Assembly (NCBI RefSeq): GCF_036711975.1
Contig: NC_091967.1
Coordinates: 6,138,001-6,202,000, forward strand
Direction: 5' to 3'
DNA length: 64,000 nucleotides
From: Onthophagus taurus
Lineage: Eukaryota > Arthropoda > Insecta > Coleoptera > Scarabaeidae
This document shows, in pieces, positions 24,301 through 35,170 of this stretch. Each line of letters begins with the position of its first letter. The stretch's first letter is position 1. The notes under the pieces are model-generated. The model was given only the letters and a program-made list of their open reading frames with translations, did not search any database and was not told the DNA's origin. The position numbers and the translations under genes are program-made.

Positions 24301-25468
24301 CTTGTGGGGTTATCTAAAGCATGTGAGTACAACATTAATCATTTAAAAACACTATGTTACATGTGTATGGCAACAATTGGAGACCACATCGAACTACAAA
24401 AAACAAGATAGTATGAAAGTAGGCGAAGTTTCCTTTTATGTGGTGAAGATTTCAAATTTCTATCTATAATATAATAATAATAAAATTATTGTTGAAAAGA
24501 GTTTTATGATGATGATATCTTATTGGAAGCAGCAAGCGAAGAAGATGCTTAAGGTATTCAGCAAAGTAAGACAACGACGCTGCAACCAATCGGATTCCAT
24601 TCAAGGAAGAGGTCCAGAATATCTACCAAAATTGTTATCTAAAGAATTATATGTCAAAACGCTTAATCTAAAGTTAAAGGCAGTGGCCTAACTTAGCCAC
24701 GTTTTTTATAAACAGGAAAAGGCTGGTTTGCAAAAATATCATTTACCCTTTGAGATAAAATACTGACTACACACAAAACAGATCTTAAAACTTTTTTTGA
24801 AACCATTTTAAGAAACACCATGTACATCTTAATAATGTAACATTAATATTAGATATTTTTTTCTGGTAAACTTTATACTTTTCAATACTGTAAATGACTT
24901 TCATTATTTATTCACCTGGCAATGCGGGAAGCGGAAAATTTATTGATGCTTCACACGCAGTTTTCTACACTAATGGCTTTTCGAGAATGTTTGTAACGCC
25001 GATACGTCTGCACTATTGATCGGCAATAATTTAATAATTCAAACGATTCTAGCTCGATACTTTTAACATTTCAAACAAATGATTGCTAACTCGACGATTA
25101 TTCATTAATTGTTCGTTGCATCTAAGATGACATAACCGTCGATTGATTCAGTAGTTGTTATTGAAGATGTTTTAATGGTTCTCGGAATAAAAAGTATATT
25201 TTTTTCTCCTTTGAAACGGTGATTTTTATGTGTTGTAAGACAAATCTTTGTGTGCGATAATTCAATTTAACGCCAAATACATACCACTGGGATCCTTGGG
25301 GATGAAATCCAACGTTCTGGTTTTCGCTCTAACATTTTCTCCCGTTCCATCCACCCAAACGTACATGGCCTGAATTTTGCCTTCCGGAATTGGCAGGTCC
25401 ATATACTTTGGCAGGATTGTCTTATTCAATGCCGCATTGGGCGACGCTTCCAACGTTGAATTCGGCAT
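12320..25468 (-). CDS. GS: glutamine synthetase, multi-exon, large introns
   Basis: In transcript order the coding exons on the minus strand are 25468-25285, 22679-22518, 17049-16775, 16718-16519, 14033-13894 and 12468-12320. They join with matching phases to 369 residues, the normal length for animal glutamine synthetase. The enzyme makes glutamine from glutamate, ammonia and ATP. The beta-grasp domain carries WNYDGSSC near residues 66-73. The catalytic domain has WFGIEQEY (metal glutamates E140, E142), [20 protein letters not shown] (E202, E209), [24 protein letters not shown] and [13 protein letters not shown]. The start chosen is the ATG nine bases' worth of residues before [10 protein letters not shown], which matches cytosolic family members. 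The coding exon has a splice acceptor six bases upstream of that ATG (AG at 25475-25476), so a 5' leader exon must lie further upstream. An upstream exon coding a mitochondrial presequence cannot be excluded. A 39-bp candidate cassette exon at 21895-21933 would insert 13 residues after Ala115. Confidence 0.95.
14700..14900 (-). other. unidentified open frame inside a glutamine synthetase intron
   Basis: In the intron between exons 14033 and 16519, the minus strand has an open frame of about 66 codons containing [20 protein letters not shown] and FDRVADRLY, ending at a stop near 14700. A second overlapping minus-strand frame is 94 codons long. The DNA is CpG-rich relative to its surroundings. 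I do not recognise a family. It could be a fragment of a mobile element, an old pseudogene, or chance openness in a GC-richer patch. No start codon or splice signal makes a convincing gene. Confidence 0.3.
16160..16440. other. GC-elevated intronic segment
   Basis: This stretch of a glutamine synthetase intron, just 3' of the exon at 16519-16718, is less AT-rich than its flanks and open for 74 codons on the plus strand. The predicted peptide shows no recognisable motif. It may be conserved regulatory DNA or nothing. Confidence 0.2.
17990..18829. mobile_element. non-autonomous TA-flanked DNA transposon (pogo/Tc1-mariner type) carrying tandem repeats
   Basis: The left end reads CAGTAAAACCTTGATTTAAC and the right end, reverse-complemented, starts CAGTAAAAC and continues TAAAACCTCGATATAACGGA after an 11-base insertion. 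TA dinucleotides flank both sides (17988-17989 and 18830-18831). These ends match what is known of pogo/Tigger-type Tc1-mariner elements. No transposase frame is present, so it would need a helper. The interior contains about three to four copies of a 182-bp monomer from about 18044 to 18680 (landmark TTGAAAAT at 18123, 18293, 18475, 18657). Near the right end, inverted arms of the CTAG-rich repeat also seen at base 1 occur. It sits in a glutamine synthetase intron. Confidence 0.8.
20316..21430. repeat. 182-bp satellite array, about six copies, same monomer as the transposon interior
   Basis: The landmark TTGAAAATTATTTCTTAATT recurs at 20371, 20549, 20731, 20913, 21102 and 21284, giving spacings of 178, 182, 182, 189 and 182 bases. 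The monomer contains ATCTCAA and TTGAGAT flanking a short loop, a small internal hairpin. The array begins with the same divergent first monomer (ATTGGAGCTTAAGTACTAAT) as the array inside the transposon at 17990-18829, but has no terminal inverted repeats. It lies in the same glutamine synthetase intron, 1.5 kb away. Confidence 0.9.
21895..21933 (-). CDS. GS: candidate 39-bp cassette micro-exon of glutamine synthetase
   Basis: On the minus strand TTTTAACAG precedes the segment and GTAAGA follows it, giving a good acceptor and an excellent donor. The segment is 39 bases, so its phase-1 insertion between exons 22518-22679 and 16775-17049 keeps the frame and adds [13 protein letters not shown] after Ala115. 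Skipping it also keeps the frame and restores the canonical family sequence KPADTNKR. The inserted loop would lie in the linker between the beta-grasp and catalytic domains. No transcript evidence is available, and a chance pseudo-exon remains possible. Confidence 0.5.
23780..24000. mobile_element. possible DNA transposon fragment
   Basis: The sequence ATGTCCGTAAAGTCATGGTA followed by CACTTTTGACC resembles the terminal sequence style of insect Tc1-mariner-like elements, and the segment has a distinct less AT-rich composition within a glutamine synthetase intron. I cannot find the matching second end, a target duplication or a transposase frame, so the assignment is tentative. Confidence 0.3.
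23998..24300 (+). repeat. two-copy tandem duplication, 153-bp period
   Basis: The block beginning CATTGATG at 23998 recurs at 24151 with shared landmarks TCTGGGAGCAAAAATG, CAGAGCATTGTGTT, TATGCTCCGG-type and CCGATTTTTTTTAACACTCT. The copies differ by only a few substitutions, indicating a fairly recent duplication. It is inside the first glutamine synthetase coding intron. Confidence 0.85.
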
Positions 25469-25474
25469 CCCGTG

Positions 25475-27420
25475 CTGAAAAATAAAAAGAATACATTTTA
25501 AAATTAATGAAATCATTTCATTGAAATAAACAACTTGAAGTAATTACGTAAAGGTTGTTTAAAAGGTTGCGTAACAATTTATTATCTCATTTCATTCGTT
25601 AGAAACATAAAAATGAATTGTAATAATAATATTGAAATTAATATTTGCTTTATAACAAGTTGTGGACATAATAAATGTAAAATAATTTATGCTAAATTAG
25701 AGAAGTTTACATTTCAATTGAAAATAAATGGAAAATTAATGCTCAAATTATTTATAGCGCAAACTTCGAGAGTTTAACAAATATTTTGTTGTGAACTCGA
25801 TGATAACAGTACACACATGTTGTTATATCGACAAGATCATAAAGGAATATGTTCTCATTTACAATAAATTACTTATATATAAACGCTGAATTGCAATAAA
25901 TATTTTTTTTTAAATGACGTCAATCGAGGTGCATCGAAGGAACACAAGAAAATTCCATTCACAACAAGATTTACATAGGATGAGTTGGTTTTATTGAAAG
26001 GGACTTGAAAACAAAGCCAATGTTTTATAAAGACAAAGAAAGTCGCTTTTTAAACAAAGAGTGAATTATCTGTTGAGTACAATTAAACAAATTTTATCAT
26101 TATCGATTACATTCTGTATTGATACAATTATAATCTAAATTGTGCATAACGAGTGTATATTTTAATTGCAAAAAGTTATTTATAAAAATAACCAAGGCAA
26201 AGGAAAGTTATAAAAGAAAATTAATTAAAAACAAATTAATTATTAACTTATATGTTTAAAAAATTTAAAAAAAAATAATTACCATTACACAATGAACTGG
26301 TCACAAAATATAAATTGAAATTAATAAAATAAAAATCAAATCACTGGTATGACGGTATAAATTTCTTGTGATGAGTATAATATAACGAACGTTTTATGAT
26401 ACATGTGAAACTCACTATAGTCTGGGGACTAATGACAATAATCGTTCCGTTCTCGCGTATTTATATGAGCGAGCTGAATTATCTTGAGGTCAACGAGAGA
26501 GAACTCAAAAATAAATATTTATACATAAGCTACCTTGTTCTAAAACGAAACGGACTGCGAAAAACAGCTGATCGTATACACCGGGTCTGCCTCTGCGAGA
26601 CGATTTTTGAAATTAAAAATAAAATTTCCATCAAAAAGACTTGGCACCTACGCTTTCGGAAATAAACCGTACTTTGAACTCGCAGATTCGCCCCTGCTAG
26701 ATTTTTTTAATTTTATTTATTTGGGCTTGTTGTTTGAAATATTATTGTCTGGTCAGTGCATACGGAAAATTCCCAAAGGTACTCGTTGGCATAAAAATAT
26801 TTTTAAAAATTTCCCAAAACGTTCGTATCGACATAGAAACAGTTGTCTTTATTTTACACGATCACGTGAAGTTTAATTATACTGATATGGTTTCGATAAA
26901 TTCTCACTGGAGAATGCCGTGAAATTTATTTTAAAAAAATGATGGATTAACTATAATTGATAATAAATTTCCGTGTTTTTGTAATATTTTAATTGCTAAT
27001 GATAACATTGTGAGTAATATTAATATAAATATCTATTAATAATCGTTATTATCTATATAGAATTTTTATGGGGAATCATTAATTTATATAAAACACAACA
27101 TCTTAATAAACTTAAAATAGCCAAATTTAACCTTTATTTGCTGTTTTGTTTTTACAAAATATGTTTTTGTGTTTAAAAATTGTTTAGATCATGACTTTCT
27201 CGGCAAATAAACATCATTTATGAGAAAAACAAATTTTTATTAATAAAACCTCTACGTTTTACTACTTCAACGATAACAACATAAATAAATTGTTTAATAT
27301 GTGAGAGATGCTAATAATAAAATAAATAAATATTAATAATTGAAAACCAATTTTTTTATTTCTCCACAAAATAAAATGGAACATTTTTGTGCCTTTGTCT
27401 CAATAATGGAACATATTATT
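25475..27420. other. region upstream of the glutamine synthetase first coding exon
   Basis: This is where the glutamine synthetase leader exon and promoter may lie. A minus-strand TATAAATA at 26465-26458 is followed about 30 bases downstream by a TCATTAGT initiator-like sequence, in a locally GC-richer segment (about 26400-26660) that is a reasonable promoter candidate. Short plus-strand frames over the same DNA do not resemble any protein. The remainder is very AT-rich and shows nothing I can interpret. Confidence 0.4.
26458..26465 (-). promoter_or_regulatory. candidate TATA box for glutamine synthetase
   Basis: TATAAATA on the minus strand, with an initiator-like TCATTAGT about 30 bases downstream, roughly 1 kb upstream of the coding exon that needs a spliced 5' leader. 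The position and spacing fit a core promoter, but AT-rich DNA makes chance TATA sequences common. Confidence 0.3.
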
Positions 27421-27429
27421 GTGTCTAGT

Positions 27430-28620
27430 TCTGGTTAATATTATTTAGCATTTAAAATTCTATTTATTTCATTTAGTTTTTGAATCATAACCTGTTTTAT
27501 CGCAGAATTTTTAACTTTGGGTTGAATTGGGTTCGCTAAATTACTCGATGGGTTATAATTGTATACTGAAACTGTTTTCTGGGTCAATACGGAACGTTTT
27601 TGATTCAAAAGGTTTCTTTCTATCTCTTTTAGTGTTTGAGGCATAACCTGTTATATTGTTAGAAACGTAAAATCGCAGAATTTTTAACTTTGAGTTGAGT
27701 TGGGTTCGCTAAATTACTCGATGGGTTATAATTGTGTACTGAACCTGTTTTTTGGGTCAATACGGAACGTTTTTGATTCAAAAGGTTTCTTTCTATCTCT
27801 TTTAGTTTTTGAGTCACAACCCGTTATATTGTTAGAAACGTACAATCGCAGAATTTTTAACTTTGAGTTGGGTTGGGTTCGCTAAATTACTCGATGGGTT
27901 ATAATTGTGTACTGAACCTGTTTTCTGGGTCAATACGGAACGTTTTTGATTCAAAAGGTTTCTTTCTATCTCTTTTAGTTTTTGAAGCATAACCTGTTAT
28001 ATTGTTAGAAACGTAAAATCGCAGAATTTTTAACTTTGAGTTGGGTTGGGTTCGCTAAATTACTCGATGGGTTATAATTGTATACTAAAACTGTTTTCTG
28101 AGTCAATACGGAACGTTTTTGATTCAAAAAGTTTCTTTCTATCTCTTTTAGTTTTTGAGTCTCAACCCGTTATATTGTTAGAAACGTAAAATCGCAGAAT
28201 TTTTAACTTTGAGTTGGGTTGGGTTCGCTAAATTACTCAATGGGTTATAATTGTATACTAAAACTGTTTTCTGGGTCAATACGGAACGTTTTTGATTCAA
28301 AAGGTTTCTTTCTATCTCTTTTAGTTTTTGAGTCACAACCCGTTATATTGTTAGAAACGTAAAATCGCAGAATTTTTAACTTTGAGTTGGGTTGGGTTCG
28401 CTAAATTACTCGATGGGTTATAATTGTGTACTGAACCTGTTTTCTGGGTCAATACGGAACGTTTTTGATTCAAAAAGTTTCTTTCTATCTCTTTTAGTTT
28501 TTGAGTTATAACCTGTTATATTGTTAGAAACATAAAATTACAGAATTTTTTATTTTGGGTTAGGTTGGGTTCGCTAAATGACTCATTGAGTTACAATCGT
28601 GAATTAAAACTTATTAATTT
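27430..28620. repeat. 173-bp satellite array, about seven copies
   Basis: The landmark GGAACGTTTTTGATTC recurs at 27591, 27764, 27937, 28110, 28283 and 28456, exactly 173 bases apart each time, with degenerate partial copies at both ends. The monomer includes GTTGGGTTCGCTAAATTACT and TTGTTAGAAACGTAAAATCG. The exact spacing with only point substitutions suggests recent homogenisation. Open frames across it are repeat artefacts. Confidence 0.93.
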
Positions 28621-31035
28621 GATTAATTAAGAATATTTTTAACATCTCATCCCGTTTAAAGATTTATTAACCTTAATATTTTTCTCATTTAGCAACATGG
28701 TTAGCATCAACTTCAGGATTTCTTAATTTATATCATTATATCACCTAACTTATTTGTCCTTTTCTAAATCGGTGATTATTCAGCAATATTTTTATTGCGA
28801 AGAAAAACAAGAAGAATAAAAGCAATTATTTGGGATTAGTAACAGATATTGAAATGTACCGGTTTTTGGGAGCTATTCAAAATCAATGAGAGACATTAAA
28901 ACGCATCAATAGCTATTAAAAACGTAAAATATTACATGCAACCGCGAATTTTCGACGACAATATACCAAAATAAACTAGTAATATACAACAACAAACTAC
29001 CCAAAATAATATGAACCATTGTATTCTATATAAAGGGGTGTAAAAGTTATTTATGGCCCTATTACAAATGAAATCCCTCCGCTTAAATCCTATAATTACA
29101 CCCGTACTATTGTACAAATAACTATGAATTGATATTTATATTTTCGAGTTTATGATTTAAGTTGGAGTGAACTCCGACATTTCATAGTAAAATGAGAAAT
29201 TGATGCTAATTTACTACCTTTAACATGATTATGGTATGTAAACAACATCTTTTCATTCACCCAAAAATAATTTTATACATTTTTTAATTATAAAGTTGTC
29301 ACGATGACCATCAATCTTTTATATAACAAAAATTACTCAATGTGCGTGATTTTTATTTACAAAATATTTGACACAATTATCATTACTAACGAGATGGGCG
29401 AGTTAATTTTAAAATTGCGTCGAAAGGAAGTCGCAATTTACTTAACGATTTTGGGTTCAAAAGTCCTTGCGGTAAAATGCCCCCGCTTTGACCCATTTAT
29501 CACAATTGCCGCACGTGATACCGTCCTAAAAACAGCGTATAGATAAGTTTTATTTACAAAATTAAGGCTATCGTCTAGACTTATATTAGCAGATCTCCGA
29601 TGGATTTCGCCTCAATCGGTATAAAAATCGTAATACCGGTTAAGATATTAGCACCTTATATTTATAAGAAAATTTTCCATCTTTATAATAATAAAAAAAT
29701 TTATACAACATATTTGTTGATATATTTGTAAATAAAGTGCACTTATCGTGAACCATTTAATGTGTATTGCAAACTTGATAAGATATTATTAATAGGACAC
29801 TCGAATGTTGTTCAAGAACAATTATCTATGCACGAAAAATCTTTGAGAAAAACTTCGAAGTTAAAGTACGTATTCATAAAAAATTCATAGAAAAAAACAT
29901 TTACGTCAACATTTAAATATAAATAAATCGTTTTAATCAACAAATACACTCCGTGCCAGGCACAACGCCAATTTAAAATTTTTGTGTCTAAATTTTAATT
30001 AATTCTTTTCAAACCGTTACAAAAAAAAGTTAAGCATTTCCCCTACGGAAAATTCTAATCACCTGATCTAAAAGAACAGCACAGGTGATGAAACTAAAGA
30101 AGGCAAAAAAAAACACCTGCACGTGATTTCGTACCAGGCACAGGTGAGTTTCACGCGATTTTTTCTAAAAGCTGACCTTAACCAATTTTTTTTTTCAATC
30201 ACCTAGTTGTACATAACATCCATCATCTAAAAAAAGATTCGATTCAAACCTATTTCCTCCATTCCAATACAAAAAAAAATCATCTCCATACATTATCATA
30301 TCACCTGACACTTGATACGGCTCTGTTGTACATTATTTGTAACGACGCGAAAAGTAAATGCATAGCGATCACGTGCCGCTCACGTTTTTCGCACGAGCCG
30401 CATGCACACTCAAATACTTGCGTCCGTCTGTCTGTAACGGCGTGAACCACACACGAGAGAGATAGATGGTTTTATCGGACAAAGAAAGCGAATATGCGCC
30501 AGAGTTGACAATTTAGATTGGTCTGTTTATCATGTCAGCTGACGAACTTCCGGATAAAAACAGTGAATAAACTGTATTCCAATGTTTTTTTTATTTATTT
30601 TGTTGTCTTTTTTTTGTAACAGGATGATGCACTACTCTAATGCGATTTTTAACAGCTTTTATTAACATTTACAAAAAAAATAAAAGTTGTATGTAGTTGA
30701 GACAACTTTTTTGGTCACAACACCAATATATTAGGCTAACACATAATTAGGAGGCAATAAAATTAAACGTCATTGCAAAACAAATGGCATTATTGACATG
30801 CAAAATGGAAATTGAGAGAGTAACGATTAACTGTGTGTACTTGATATTGATATGTTATAATCGTTAAGCTGTTTGGAAATAACGATTTAAAGGGGAAGAG
30901 AATCGTTGTGTCGCTTCTGTTGAATAATTGAATGTTCGTCCATTCCAAGAAATTTATAATAATTTTGATGGGTTTCTAAACATTCTCGGTGATATTTTGA
31001 GGTTTCCAACTATATTTAGCCATTTAGTAACATCC
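28621..31035. other. gene-free stretch with an E-box cluster
   Basis: No coding potential is recognised. A cluster of E-boxes at 30060-30375 is listed separately. The segment 30340-30520 is less AT-rich than its surroundings and CpG-bearing (ACGTGCCGCTCACG and similar). The rest is AT-rich with short poly-A and poly-T runs. Confidence 0.5.
30060..30375. promoter_or_regulatory. E-box cluster, candidate enhancer
   Basis: CACCTG or CAGGTG occurs at 30060, 30082, 30114, 30141 and 30302, and CACGTG at 30120 and 30370. Five of these seven sites fall within 87 bases, unusual for such AT-rich DNA. CAGGTG is the known site of Snail-family and some bHLH factors, and CACGTG of Myc/Clock-type bHLH factors. 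Which gene it might serve is unknown; glutamine synthetase to the left is the nearest recognised gene. Confidence 0.4.
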
Positions 31036-31039
31036 TCCA

Positions 31040-33480
31040 AACATTTGTATTATTGTATTTAAAAATTAATATCTCGAGAATTAAAACGATTTTTTTAAAT
31101 CGATCGCTGGAGAGCTTTTAATTTGAATTATATAATATATGCTTCAGTGGAGATAATTCTTCTAGAAAAGAACGTGTTGTGTTTAACAATTAATATCTCA
31201 AAAACTAAAAGTTATTTTGAAAATCCGCTTCTTTCGTTGGAAAGCTTATAATTTGAATTAGATATGCTGATAATTTCATAAATATTTATTGAAATTTCGA
31301 TTTATTGTGATTTTTTGAAAATTTTGTGGAGATAATTGTTCCACAAAAAATGTGTTGTGTTTAACAATTAATATCTTAAAAACTAAAAGATATTTTGAAA
31401 ATCCGTAACTTTTGTTGGAAAGGCTATAATTTCAGTTATATATTTTGATAATTTCATAAATATTCATTGAAATTTCGATTTATTGTGATTTTTTGAAAAT
31501 TTAGTGGAGTTAATTGTTCTAGAAAAAACGTGTTGTGTTTAACAATTAATATCTCAAAAACTAAAAGTTATTTTGAAAATCCGTTTATTTCGTTGTAAAG
31601 CTTATAATTTGAATTATATATGCTGATAATATCGTAAATGTTTATTGAAATTTCGATTTATTGTGATTTTTGGAAAATTTAGTGGAGATAATTGTTCTAG
31701 AAAAGAACGTGTTGTATTTAACAATTAATATCTCAAAAACTAAAAGTTATTTTGAAAATCTGTTTCTTTCGTTGGAAAGCTTATAATTTGAATTAGATAT
31801 GTTGATAATTTCATAAATATTTATTGAAATTTCGATTTATTGTGATTTTTTGAAAATTTAGTGGAGATAATTGTTCCACAAAAAATGTGTTGTGTTTAAC
31901 AATTAATATCTTAAAAACTAAAAGATATTTTGAAAATCCGTAACTTTTGTTGGAAAGGCTATAATTTGAATTATATATACTGATAATTTCATAAATATTT
32001 ATTGAAATTTCGATTTATTGTGATTTTTTGAAAATTTAGTGGATATAATTGTTCTAGAAAAGAACGTCTTGTATTCAACAATTAATATCTCAAAAACTAT
32101 AAGTTATTTTGAAAATCCATTTCTTTCGTTGTAAAGCTTATAATTTCAGTTATATATGCTGATAATATCGTAAATGTTTATTGAAATTTCGATTTATTGT
32201 GATTTTTTGAAAATTTAGTGGAGATAATTGTTCTAGAAAAGAACGTGTTTATTTAACAATTAATATCTCAAAAACTAAAAGTTATTTTGAAAATCCGTTT
32301 CTTTCGTTGGAAAGCTTATAATTTGAATTAGATATGCTGACAATTTCATAAATATTTATTGAAATTTCGATTTACTGTGATTTTTTGAAAATTTAGTGGA
32401 GATAATTGTTCCACAAAAAATGTGTTGTGTTTACCAATTAATATCTTAAAAACTAAAAGATATTTTGAAAATCCGTAACTTTTGTTGGAAAGGCTATAAT
32501 TTGAGTTATATATTTTGATAATTTCATAAATATTCATTGAAATTTCGATTTATTGTGATTTTTTGAAAATTTAGTGGAGTTAATTGTTCTAGAAAAAACG
32601 TGTTGTGTTTAACAATTAATATCTCAAAAACTAAAAGTTATTTTGAAAATCCGTTTATTTCGTTGTAAAGCTTATAATTTGAATTATATATGCTGATAAT
32701 ATCGTAAATGTTTATTGAAATTTCGATTTATTGTGATTTTTTGAAAATTTAGTGGAGATAATTGTTCTAGAAAAGAACGTGTTGTATTTAACAATTAATA
32801 TCTCAAAAACTAAAAGTTATTTTGAAAATCCGTTTCTTTCGTTGTAAAGCTTATAATTTGAATTAGATATGCTGATAATTTCATAAATATTTATTGAAAT
32901 TTCGATTTATTGTGATTTTTTGAAAATTTCGTGGAGTTAATTGTTCTAGAAAAAACGTGTTGTGTTTAACAATTAATATCTTAAAAACTAAAAGTTATTT
33001 TGAAAATCCGTTTATTTCGTTGTAAAGCTTATAATTTGAATTAGATATGCTGATAATTTCATAAATATTTATTGAAATTTCGATTTATTGTGATTTTTTG
33101 AAAATTTCGTTGAGTTAATTGTTCTAGAAAAAACGTGTTGTGTTTAACAATTAATATCTCAAAAACAAAAAGATATTTTGAAAATCGGTTACTTTCGTTG
33201 GATAGCCTATAATTTGAGTTATATATGTTGCTAATTTCATAAACATTCATTGAAATTTCGATTTATTGTGATTTTTTGAAAATTTAGTAGAAATGAAAAA
33301 AAAACGTTGTGTTTAAAAATTAATATCTCAAAAACTAAAAGATGTTTTGAAAATCAGTTTCTTTCGTTGAAAAGATAATAATTTGTATAACAAGTGCAGA
33401 TACTTTCATAATGATTTATTAAAAATCCAATTTGTTACGATTTTTTGAAAATGGGTGAAAATAGTTGTTTCACCCGAAAA
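31040..33480. repeat. 178-bp satellite array, about 13 copies, with trimeric higher-order structure
   Basis: The landmark GAAATTTCGATTTATTGTGA recurs at 31291, 31469, 31647, 31826, 32004, 32183, 32361, 32539, 32717, 32896, 33074 and 33253, every 178-179 bases. Variant monomers repeat every third copy. The TATCGTAAATG variant is at about 31630, 32166 and 32700, and the TTCCACAAAAAATG variant at about 31338, 31875 and 32408, both about 535 bases apart. Divergent monomers lie at both edges. Flanks are unique AT-rich DNA. Confidence 0.94.
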
Positions 33481-34839
33481 ATGATTAAAATAAATATCCT
33501 ATGATGTCTAAAAATTAATATCTTTGAGAACTTTGGAAGCTTCGAACAAAAAAGGAGCTATTATCTAGCTAACATGTTTCAACAAATTTCTACAAAATCA
33601 ATAATCGTACAACGTTTAAGCAATAATAATGAAATAAGAGATTTATAATAAAAAAATTGATTTGTATTTCTATTTTTAAATCATAAAACCCGATTTCAAT
33701 TATAATTGGAATTTACGACATTCCGGACTCGTTTATTACATTGATTGTTACAGAATACAATTGTCGAATACAAATAAGTTGTTATTTATTTTTTTCCACA
33801 ACCAAAATGTTTACTTCAAGTAGTTACGTCAAAAAGAATTGCGTACGTAACGTTAAGTGCGTGTTATTATTCACTCTTTTAATTGGAATTTATAAAATCC
33901 AGATCATGTTTATGCTACGCTTTAATTAAGTATTAATAAGAGCAGTTGTGACGTTGTTATGACGATATGAAGAATTAAAAAATATTATTTAATTGTGAAA
34001 TAAATTATTTTTTTATCCAAATTTGTAATAATAAAAAGATGATTATGTTTGGAGTACTTACTTAATGTTTCTTTAATACATTGTTTAGAAATTATATTAT
34101 ACATTGTTGTAACTAGCAATTTGTTATTAGAATCTTATTTGAAATACTTTTTGATTACTAATACTACTCAGAAATTATTGTTGCCACAACTTCTTTTACG
34201 CGACATAATATCATTATTAAAAAACATAATAATATTTCCAAGAAGTGTAAAGTAAACAAAATCGAAGAAATAATTATAAAAAAACCTGGTATTTCTTAAG
34301 TATTATCTAACGAAAATAAAACATAATTTTTCTTTATTAATAGTTTTTACAGAAACGCTTTAAATTGTGTCCGAGATACATAACATATTCACTAAAAAAA
34401 TTGTTGGCACCTTTTTAATCTCTTGATAACTCGAAGTAATAAATAAGCTACATAATTTAATACAGGCCGTAAATATAACCGAATGAGAAACGTTAATCGA
34501 ACGTTTACACGTTTTTTTTTGTGGCTGCTTATCGATATGGTCTCGTCTCGGCTGGTTTAAAATTAGTCGATAAGAGTAGCACGCGTGTATTTGCATATGG
34601 AAAATAACCGAATGGGTAATTCTATTCTATATATAAATTGGATGCTGCAATCTGCGCGAGCGGCCGATGACGTTTTTAATACGATAAGTTTTCTTTTGCA
34701 TGAACTTTCGATTTATTTTACCTACTTTCAAAATAATATTAATAGAATAAACATTATTTAATCTTAACATATTTTATCGTTAAATAAAACTTATGAGTCG
34801 TTTAATAAGTCAATATACCTTAAATGTAAACTAATTATG

Positions 34840-35170
34840 ATTATTCATCATCCGAGGATAATCCCATCGTTTCGGGGTATTACGAAATCCGGATTTAAAA
34901 TTTTTGCTTGCACAATATTCGTCGTCGCTGGTTCGTTAATCCCATTTACGCGGAAAAGGGTTGCCGTTAATAAAGCAAATCCCTGAAGCGACCGCTTTTA
35001 TTTTACACCGCAGCATTTTCGCGGACGGTAGGCGCCATCCGTCGGGTTTTTGGATGTTGCATGTTAATACCAGGGCTCGATTTATTGCCTGGAAGGTACC
35101 CTAACCCTTGTCGTGTGTCATCCCTTAATTGGGACGCCTTTGTTCTACTTTTGTGGCGTGAAATAGAATT
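34840..35170. other. GC-elevated non-coding segment
   Basis: Composition shifts from the AT-rich background to a mixed sequence with many CpG dinucleotides (TCGTCGTCGCTGG, GCGGACGGTAGGCGCC). No long open frame or splice-bounded exon is apparent. It looks like possible regulatory DNA, but conservation cannot be judged here. Confidence 0.3.

Noticed and set aside
26396-26876. Two overlapping 89-codon plus-strand frames
   Set aside because: They run antisense through the probable glutamine synthetase promoter region and show no recognisable sequence.
29304-29546. 80-codon plus-strand frame
   Set aside because: No motif or splice context; likely random.
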